NCBI GenBank assembly: GCA_009746045.1
Contig: RPFO01000300.1
Span: forward strand, 1 to 64,000
DNA: 64,000 bases
DNA from: Mesostigma viride
Taxonomy: Eukaryota > Streptophyta > Mesostigmatophyceae > Mesostigmatales > Mesostigmataceae
Direction: 5' to 3'
Below the pieces are notes generated by a model. It did no database searches. It saw only the letters and a list, made by a program, of their open reading frames with translations, and was not told where the DNA came from. Position 1 is the first letter of the stretch. Each line of letters opens with the position of its first letter. Below, in pieces: positions 58,887 through 64,000 of the stretch. The translations under genes and the position numbers were made by a program.

Positions 58887-59477
58887 ATGGCAACGGTACT
58901 CGCAATCCGTCCGCTTCGTATCCATCCTCGCGAACGCCGACCGGTCCTTCGCGCGAAACGAGGGAAATCTGCGGTGACCTGTGCCAATAGTTCGAAACCG
59001 GACCTGTGGGACCGCAACGTGTATATCGTGAGCAAGAGGTTTCCGAGTGCATCGGTCCTTGCCGTGCACGATATAGAATTGGATCGCGAGAGCCGCATAT
59101 TGCGGCCCATGACGCACATCGTCGGGTTTTACGACAAGCGGATGGCGAACGTCACGAGGAGAATGGCGGCGGAAGACTGGGACAACGGGCAGGAGAACAA
59201 GTGGGTCTTAGACGACGGAAACGTGGACCAGTTCCTGTGTTCGAGGATGGAGGAATTCCTCGCGTCCCACGAGAACCTGGGCGTGTATGGCGGCGAATAC
59301 GCGGATTTCGCCGTGCGCAAGATGACGTTCAACGATCTCCAGAGGTGGACGGGGATGGCCGGGATGGTCTTGCGCATCATGGAAAAGGGGGACGAGGGAG
59401 TGGTCGTCACCTCGCACTACCCTCGCGAGGACGCGATGTTTTACATGCCTTACTTAAGTCTGTGTTGGAATCTATGA
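58887..59477 (+). CDS. Hypothetical protein
   Basis: 196 residues, soluble. Basic N-terminus (IRPLRIHPRERRPVLRAKRG), then a mixed domain (HIVGFYDKRMANVTRRMAAE). It follows its neighbour by 30 bases and converges with the next gene with a 3-base spacer. No family recognised. Confidence 0.65.
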   Translation: MATVLAIRPLRIHPRERRPVLRAKRGKSAVTCANSSKPDLWDRNVYIVSKRFPSASVLAVHDIELDRESRILRPMTHIVGFYDKRMANVTRRMAAEDWDNGQENKWVLDDGNVDQFLCSRMEEFLASHENLGVYGGEYADFAVRKMTFNDLQRWTGMAGMVLRIMEKGDEGVVVTSHYPREDAMFYMPYLSLCWNL

Positions 59478-59480
59478 ACT

Positions 59481-60002
59481 TTATTCATCATTAATAAAAT
59501 GAACGATTCTTTCTTTCACTTCTCGTTTGCGCGTCCCCGAGTCGCGGGGCTTGTAGAATTTATTCTGGAACCACAAAAATGCGAGGGACGCGATCCCGAA
59601 AGCCGCGAAACCCATGAGGGATTTGTGAGGCTGGATCGTCATGATGCCTTCCGCGGAGTACCCATAGAAATCAAAGTACTTCTTGGTCCCGACGGCGAAC
59701 AAAAGCCCTGCCGCCACCTGTCCCGCCATCCACGCGCGACGATGGGCGGCGGGCGAGGCGGGCTGAATCGAGGTCCTGTATTGTCCGTATAACAGGCCGA
59801 ACGACACGATCAGGAAAAACGCGTAGGCGTTCAGCTTCGGATGGCTGTAACGCCACGAAACGCCGTCCGTACTCGTCAACACGGACGACTTGAACAGAAG
59901 TCGATAAATGGACCATTTGTCGACTCGGATCCTCGCGTCCGCGTCCGAGGAGGCGGTGGGTCTCGCTTTCGGCACGAACTCGACGGGCTCGGGGGTCGTC
60001 AT
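59481..60002 (-). CDS. Membrane protein with about three TM segments
   Basis: 173 residues. Hydrophobic stretches at about 60-76 (AYAFFLIVSFGLLYGQY), 91-106 (GQVAAGLLFAVGTKKY) and 128-146 (LMGFAAFGIASLAFLWF); basic C-terminus. No family recognised. Confidence 0.7.
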   Translation of the reverse strand: MTTPEPVEFVPKARPTASSDADARIRVDKWSIYRLLFKSSVLTSTDGVSWRYSHPKLNAYAFFLIVSFGLLYGQYRTSIQPASPAAHRRAWMAGQVAAGLLFAVGTKKYFDFYGYSAEGIMTIQPHKSLMGFAAFGIASLAFLWFQNKFYKPRDSGTRKREVKERIVHFINDE

Positions 60003-60017
60003 CCCGGGGGTCTAGTA

Positions 60018-60523
60018 CTAATTCGCAGACACAATTTTACGAGTCCTCCTTCGCGCTCTTCGCCGACGGATTATTCCCCAGAGGTACTTGAGCGCGAACT
60101 CTCCTGCTGTCCACCCGTTCGTCGCGAGGACGTGCGCGGACGTCGCCTCGGGGCCGAGTCGTCGGATCTCGTTCAAACACTTGCGCACGTCGCCGACAGA
60201 CATAGCGGGGATCGACGCGCTCATAAAGGACGACTTCTTGGATTTCGCGGCCTTGGGCGGGACCTCGGCCATCGGGGTGGGGACGTCGTCCTGCGGCACC
60301 GGCGCCGCGGTCGGGGTCACGGGCACAGGCTCCGACACCGTCGCGGACGCGGGCACGGGCACGGGCACGGGCACGGGCACGGGCACGGGCGGGCGGGCGG
60401 GCGCGGGCGCGGTACGGGCTCCTCTGCCTCGGGCGCCGGCCTCTTTTTGGAGAGGCGGCTCGAGGGCTTGAACTTGGTTGGGACGGGGGCGGAGGAGGAG
60501 GAGGATTCCTGGGAGCTCGACAT
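60018..60523 (-). CDS. Low-complexity Pro/Val protein with helical C-terminus (frameshift)
   Basis: About 168 residues. Ser-rich start (MSSSQESSSSSAPVPTKFK), Lys/Pro-rich part, a PV dipeptide repeat encoded by GGGCAC hexamers (60350-60405), then a helical domain VGDVRKCLNEIRRLG and LKYLWGIIRRRRARRRTRK. The frame changes within the repeat near 60390-60410, the place most prone to length error. Basic end may bind nucleic acid. Confidence 0.6.
60350..60405. repeat. GGGCAC / GGGC hexamer-tetramer tract
   Basis: About six GGGCAC copies followed by GGGC copies inside the preceding gene. Confidence 0.85.
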
Positions 60524-60568
60524 TTTGTCTAGACAGGGGTGTTTTTTTTTTCTCACTAGAACGCGCGG

Positions 60569-61681
60569 ATGGAAGATCCGGTCGTCCGCCCTTCCGCGTC
60601 CCAGAAGACGACCGTGGAGGCCAAGTTCAAGGAGTGCATGGACTACTTCGAGTCTCGCGGCGAGGCGATGTCGGAAAACTGCATCCAGTTCATGCTGGAG
60701 GTCGGCCCGATCTACCTGAAGTACACGACGGCCGTGGAGACGGAACGGAGCAAGAAGAAGCGCAAGTATTCCAAGGACGAGATCGTCGCGATTCCCAACG
60801 GCGACGGATGGGTGACCGTGAAGACGAAAGCCAAGGAGACCACGATGCCGATCAAAGAGGCGATCGAACGCGGGTACCGCATCGCGGAGGCCCCGAACGC
60901 GAGGAAGGAGGACAAGTCGGCGCTGCGAGGGCGCATCTACGACGAGTTCATGGCGGCGCTGCGACGGATGCCCTTCATCCCGGAACACATCCTCGGACAG
61001 GAGCAGACTCTCGCGCACTACCAAATTTCGTACGGATTCTGTCCCGAGTGCAACGTCAACATGATCGAGGACGCGGCGAGGGCGGACCTGATGTGCACCA
61101 AGTGCGCCATGACCATGCCGGCGACCAACGACGGGATCGAGGCCTGTCCCTACGGCACGTCTGTCAACACCGCGGACTACTGCTACAAGCGGATCAACCA
61201 CTTGAACGAGTGCATCGCGCAATTCCACGCGCGCGAGAGGTCGACGATCCCCGACGACGTGGTCGCGGCCGTCGACAAGGAGTTCAAGAAGATGCGCGTG
61301 GTGAACCGCGAGAGCATCACCCCCAAGAACGTGCGGAAGATCCTGCGCAAGCTCCGTATGCCGCGCTACTTCGAGCATTCCGTCCAGATCACGCACATCC
61401 TGAACGGCACCCCGCCGCCCACCATGACGCTCGAGCAGGAAGAGACACTGAGGAACATGTTTCGGTCGATTCAGAAACCTTTTGAGGACATTTGCCCGAA
61501 GAACAGGAAGAATTTTTTGAATTATTCGTATACGCTACACAAGATGTGTCAGTTACAGGGATACGACGAGTTCCTAGATCATTTTCCGCTCCTGAAGAGC
61601 AAGGAAAAGCTGTGGGGACAGGACGTCATGTGGAAAGGGATCTGCGCCAAGTTGAATTGGCAGTTCATCCCGTCCACGTGA
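60569..61681 (+). CDS. Viral late transcription factor 3 homologue (VLTF3)
   Basis: 370 residues, intact. The zinc-binding core CPECNVNMI ... LMCTKCAMTM (about 155-180) and the following helices YKRINHLNECIAQFHARE match the VLTF3 (poxvirus A2) family, a hallmark of Nucleocytoviricota. The helical C-terminus contains YTLHKMCQLQGYDEFLDHFP, also usual in the family. Drives late gene transcription with the viral RNA polymerase in poxviruses; the VLTF2-like gene at 25.2 kb is a plausible partner. Converges with PCNA with a 2-base spacer. Confidence 0.95.
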   Translation: MEDPVVRPSASQKTTVEAKFKECMDYFESRGEAMSENCIQFMLEVGPIYLKYTTAVETERSKKKRKYSKDEIVAIPNGDGWVTVKTKAKETTMPIKEAIERGYRIAEAPNARKEDKSALRGRIYDEFMAALRRMPFIPEHILGQEQTLAHYQISYGFCPECNVNMIEDAARADLMCTKCAMTMPATNDGIEACPYGTSVNTADYCYKRINHLNECIAQFHARERSTIPDDVVAAVDKEFKKMRVVNRESITPKNVRKILRKLRMPRYFEHSVQITHILNGTPPPTMTLEQEETLRNMFRSIQKPFEDICPKNRKNFLNYSYTLHKMCQLQGYDEFLDHFPLLKSKEKLWGQDVMWKGICAKLNWQFIPST

Positions 61682-61683
61682 TC

Positions 61684-62487
61684 CTAGTCCTCCATCTCCT
61701 CCGCGGCGTCCTGGTTGTCCCCGCCTTCGCCTTCGACTTGAGGCGCGAGCACGAACATGAGCGTGCCCAGGTCGCCGATCTTGTACTTCACGATCATGGG
61801 ATATTGAGGCATAATAAAGATGTCCACGCTATTGCACAACCCGGCGGCCTTTGAAAACGTGCACAGGTAGCGCAGCGAGAAATGCTCGTCGACGTTCTCC
61901 TTCTCGCCGATGACCACCTTCATGTCCGGGTGTTCCTTCCCAATCTCCAAGGTGCAGTTGCCGATATCGCCTTCGCAACTCAGCGTGATGTTGTCGCCCG
62001 CGCACTGGAACCGGACGCGGTCCGACACGATAGCCAGATCGCGGCAGATCTTCTGGAACTCGGAGCTGACCATCGTGATGCAGGTCATGTACTCCTTTTC
62101 CGGGATCTCGATCAGATCCTCGTCGATGTCCATCAGTTTCATCGTGTAGCTCCACTTGGTGTTCTTCACGCGGTTCGTGATCGTGATGTCCATGACGTCC
62201 AACGCCTCGTCCCGCAACCGTAGTTCCATCTCGTCGTTCACGGACACATTCTTGATCAGTTTGAACAAGTTCACGAGACTGATCCCGACCGTGTACTGTT
62301 TATTGCAGCGGTACTCCTCGATCTTGTCGGCGTCCATGAACGCGTGGAAGAGCGCGCAATGCGACATGTCGAACGATACGATGCGAACGCCCGATTGGTC
62401 GAAAAACACGTTGACATCGTTCGTAAGCTCCTTGAGCGATTCCACCAGCAGCTTGATCGAGGAACCTTGGACCGTACGGAACTCCAT
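61684..62487 (-). CDS. pcna: PCNA sliding clamp
   Basis: 267 residues from the ATG at 62487, intact. Two-domain clamp: N-terminal LLVESLKELTNDVNVFFDQSG, GVRIVSFDMSHCALF and the central loop region; C-terminal PQYPMIVKYKIGDLGTLMF and LAP, the standard end strand of eukaryotic-type PCNA. An acidic tail (GEGGDNQDAAEEMED) follows. Tethers polymerase and other enzymes to DNA. Length typical (about 260). Confidence 0.95.
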   Translation of the reverse strand: MEFRTVQGSSIKLLVESLKELTNDVNVFFDQSGVRIVSFDMSHCALFHAFMDADKIEEYRCNKQYTVGISLVNLFKLIKNVSVNDEMELRLRDEALDVMDITITNRVKNTKWSYTMKLMDIDEDLIEIPEKEYMTCITMVSSEFQKICRDLAIVSDRVRFQCAGDNITLSCEGDIGNCTLEIGKEHPDMKVVIGEKENVDEHFSLRYLCTFSKAAGLCNSVDIFIMPQYPMIVKYKIGDLGTLMFVLAPQVEGEGGDNQDAAEEMED

Positions 62488-62515
62488 TGTCACGGTTCGC
62501 GCGTCACCTTTTTCT

Positions 62516-62761
62516 TCACGAGGCGAACGAACCGAGATACGTGTACCCGACGAAGGCGGGATCCGTGTCGGCCGTGATGGGGTCGGGCCCCCCTCGTTCC
62601 AAGAAGTAAATGAACCTTCTCCCTTGATGCCCCACCGAGTAGATCCTGTGGTTTCCTATGTCGAACGGGTTCAGCCGCGACAGAGTCTCACCCGTGGAGT
62701 CGAAGCGCACGAACTTTTGCACGCGAACGATGGTGGCGTCCACGACCTTCTCGGAACTCAT
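62516..62761 (-). CDS. Small hypothetical protein
   Basis: 81 residues, beta-rich (HRIYSVGHQGRRFIYFLERG). GTATAG lies nine to five bases upstream of the ATG. It is 28 bases upstream of PCNA on the same strand. Unidentified. Confidence 0.65.
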   Translation of the reverse strand: MSSEKVVDATIVRVQKFVRFDSTGETLSRLNPFDIGNHRIYSVGHQGRRFIYFLERGGPDPITADTDPAFVGYTYLGSFAS

Positions 62762-62838
62762 TTATTCTATACGACTCGACAACTTTTCGCGCGTTTCGCG
62801 CGAACGGTTTTTTTACCGTACACTATTTCGATCGTAGG

Positions 62839-63195
62839 ATGGAGTTTATCGCCGCCATGTCGACACGTCCGGACCGGAAGATCTCGGACGACACGGATCT
62901 GATGAGTCTGCTGGCGTGGGGCGTCGAGCGGGGATGGTCCGTCTCGATGAAAGAGGACGGGGACATCGTGTTCGACAAGGGCGAGGAGGAGCGCGAGGAC
63001 GACACGGCGTTCGCCCGTTTTGTCGGTGGATGCGAGTCGCCGTGCGACGACGAGGACGAGGACGAGGAGGAGGAGGAGGAGGAAGAGGAGAGGCGGGGGA
63101 GGAAGCGGCGACGGACGGTGTTCAAGTCCACGGAGCGCATCCCGTTGGAGAACGGGAAGCGACTGAAACTGTCCATCCGGATCACCGAGGATTAA
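62839..63195 (+). CDS. Small hypothetical protein with Glu tract
   Basis: 118 residues. A short globular part (LMSLLAWGVERGWSVSMKED), a Cys pair (GGCESPC), an Asp/Glu run of ~18, then a basic strand-rich end (RRGRKRRRTVFKS). Could bind basic partners or nucleic acid. Divergent from the previous gene. Confidence 0.65.
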   Translation: MEFIAAMSTRPDRKISDDTDLMSLLAWGVERGWSVSMKEDGDIVFDKGEEEREDDTAFARFVGGCESPCDDEDEDEEEEEEEEERRGRKRRRTVFKSTERIPLENGKRLKLSIRITED

Positions 63196-63210
63196 ATGTC
63201 TCCGGGGAAG

Positions 63211-63217
63211 TATAATA
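63211..63217 (+). promoter_or_regulatory. TATAATA box
   Basis: AGTATAATAGAG seven bases before the ATG at 63225. Confidence 0.5.
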
Positions 63218-63224
63218 GAGGCCG

Positions 63225-64000
63225 ATGTCGAGCGGGAATATGATCGCGGTGCCGAAAGAGTTGATCGATCGCATCATGCGAGCGTTTCCGGACCCGTCCG
63301 TCACCAAGGCGGACATCTTGACTCCGACGAATGATCCGGACATGGTCGTCAAGGAGACGTTCGATCGCAACATCCTCCCCCTGTACTCGCGGAAGGGCGG
63401 GAATCCGTTCTTCGACAAACAGGGACACGTCGCCGAGCCGGGCGACACGTGGAAGTCGATCGCGGCCAAGTACGGTGTCTCCGCGGACGACCTGGTGATC
63501 GCGAACCCTCACATCCCTCCTCTGACGCTGTCTCCTGGGAACTTTGTGCTCGTCCCGAAGAAGTACGGCTTCAACGAGTTCGTCGAGGGGATTATCCACC
63601 CGGACACGAACATGAACCTGCAGTATGACGGGGACACGCCCCAGCCCGCGGATCCCACGGCGCCGCCCGATCCTCAGCTCACCGCCGATAATCGATCTTT
63701 TAGGGCGCGTGCGGTTGACGCAATGAAAGCCTTCCCCGGTGCCGCCTTGCAAAGAATTAAGGAACTCACACCCTCACAGGTCGTGTGGGGCGGCTTTGCT
63801 TGGGAGTGTGGCCTTGGGGGGACGTCTGCTATAGTCCCCGCACTTATGGGAGCACGCGCACTTACTAGAGGCGACACCGTTGGCGCGGTCCAACACGCCA
63901 TTCCCGGGATCGCGGCGGGGATGACGGCAGTGGGGCACCAGGTCGCGCCGAGTTGGGTCCCGGCGTCCGCTCCAATGACCGTTTTTGACGCGATGAACGG
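63225..64000 (+). CDS. LysM domain protein, partial at the window end
   Basis: 258 codons, open at the window edge. Residues about 68-115 form a LysM motif: HVAEPGDTWKSIAAKYGVS, then DDLVIANPHI and LSPGNFVLVPK, i.e. G-D-T-x-x-x-I-A, N-P and G-x-x-[LF]-x-[VI]-P. LysM binds N-acetylglucosamine polymers such as peptidoglycan or chitin. After it comes a Pro/Asp linker and an Ala/Gly-rich helical region (RARAVDAMKAFPGAALQ) of AT-richer codons. May help entry or virion binding to a glycan coat; inference. Confidence 0.82.
   Translation, partial: MSSGNMIAVPKELIDRIMRAFPDPSVTKADILTPTNDPDMVVKETFDRNILPLYSRKGGNPFFDKQGHVAEPGDTWKSIAAKYGVSADDLVIANPHIPPLTLSPGNFVLVPKKYGFNEFVEGIIHPDTNMNLQYDGDTPQPADPTAPPDPQLTADNRSFRARAVDAMKAFPGAALQRIKELTPSQVVWGGFAWECGLGGTSAIVPALMGARALTRGDTVGAVQHAIPGIAAGMTAVGHQVAPSWVPASAPMTVFDAMN

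Noticed and set aside
60317-61396. Long minus-strand frame opposite VLTF3
   Set aside because: Shadow of VLTF3; only the segment from 60523 downward belongs to the Pro/Val gene.
1-64000. tRNA or rRNA genes
   Set aside because: No cloverleaf or conserved rRNA stretch noticed by eye; a covariance search was not possible.

Overview
The window reads as GC-rich DNA of a large nucleocytoplasmic virus (Nucleocytoviricota). Four genes carry this call: a D5-type SF3 helicase (3399-5604, minus), a VLTF2-like FCS zinc finger (25157-25926, minus), a VLTF3-like transcription factor (60569-61681, plus) and PCNA (61684-62487, minus). Gene layout agrees: dense, both strands, very short or overlapping spacers, no bacterial ribosome binding sites, and short TATA-like boxes just in front of many start codons. 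No capsid, DNA polymerase or packaging ATPase gene is visible here, so I do not assign a family. The first ~0.88 kb looks different (low-complexity G/T-rich sequence, then AT-richer DNA with eukaryote-like signals and no viral gene), so the window may start in host DNA next to an integrated (endogenous) virus, or the contig may be chimeric.

Layout. 0.9-13.6 kb: compact core-like block with small membrane proteins, the helicase, a RING/TRAF-type zinc finger protein, a Vsr-like nuclease, an HExxH metalloprotease, a DUF5871-like protein and an HNH-like protein. 13.6-25.1 kb: a block holding two related genes (A and B), a 647-residue protein (E), an acetyltransferase-like gene and a 54-residue basic protein; about 4.94 kb of it is tandemly duplicated (14327-19264 and 19279-24222). 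25.2-27.4 kb: VLTF2-like gene and two unknowns. 27.4-28.6 kb: gene-free, with a 617-bp foldback element and a diverged direct repeat. 28.6-30.6 kb: two KilA-N genes with matching upstream regions, one carrying a PD-(D/E)XK-like C-terminus. 31-38 kb: small genes and two SprT-like metalloprotease paralogues. 38-48.6 kb: a 1199-residue coiled-coil protein, a cysteine desulfurase, membrane proteins, an ADP-ribosyltransferase-like protein, a staphylococcal-nuclease-like protein. 48.7-57.5 kb: three paralogous fibre-like proteins with shared head and tail modules. 57.7-64 kb: unknowns, VLTF3, PCNA and a LysM protein cut by the window end.

How the genes fit together: helicase and PCNA serve DNA replication; VLTF2 and VLTF3 homologues serve late transcription; several nuclease- and protease-like proteins could serve DNA processing or repair; RING, ADP-ribosyltransferase and KilA-N proteins are candidates for acting on the host; the fibre family, the LysM protein and small membrane proteins are candidates for the virion surface. 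These role groupings are inference.

About twenty genes are split by one or two small indels, many of them in G/C runs. Paralogue and repeat comparisons place several of these exactly and suggest consensus errors in a long-read assembly, though decay of an integrated virus would look similar. I annotate each split gene as one locus and state where the frame changes.
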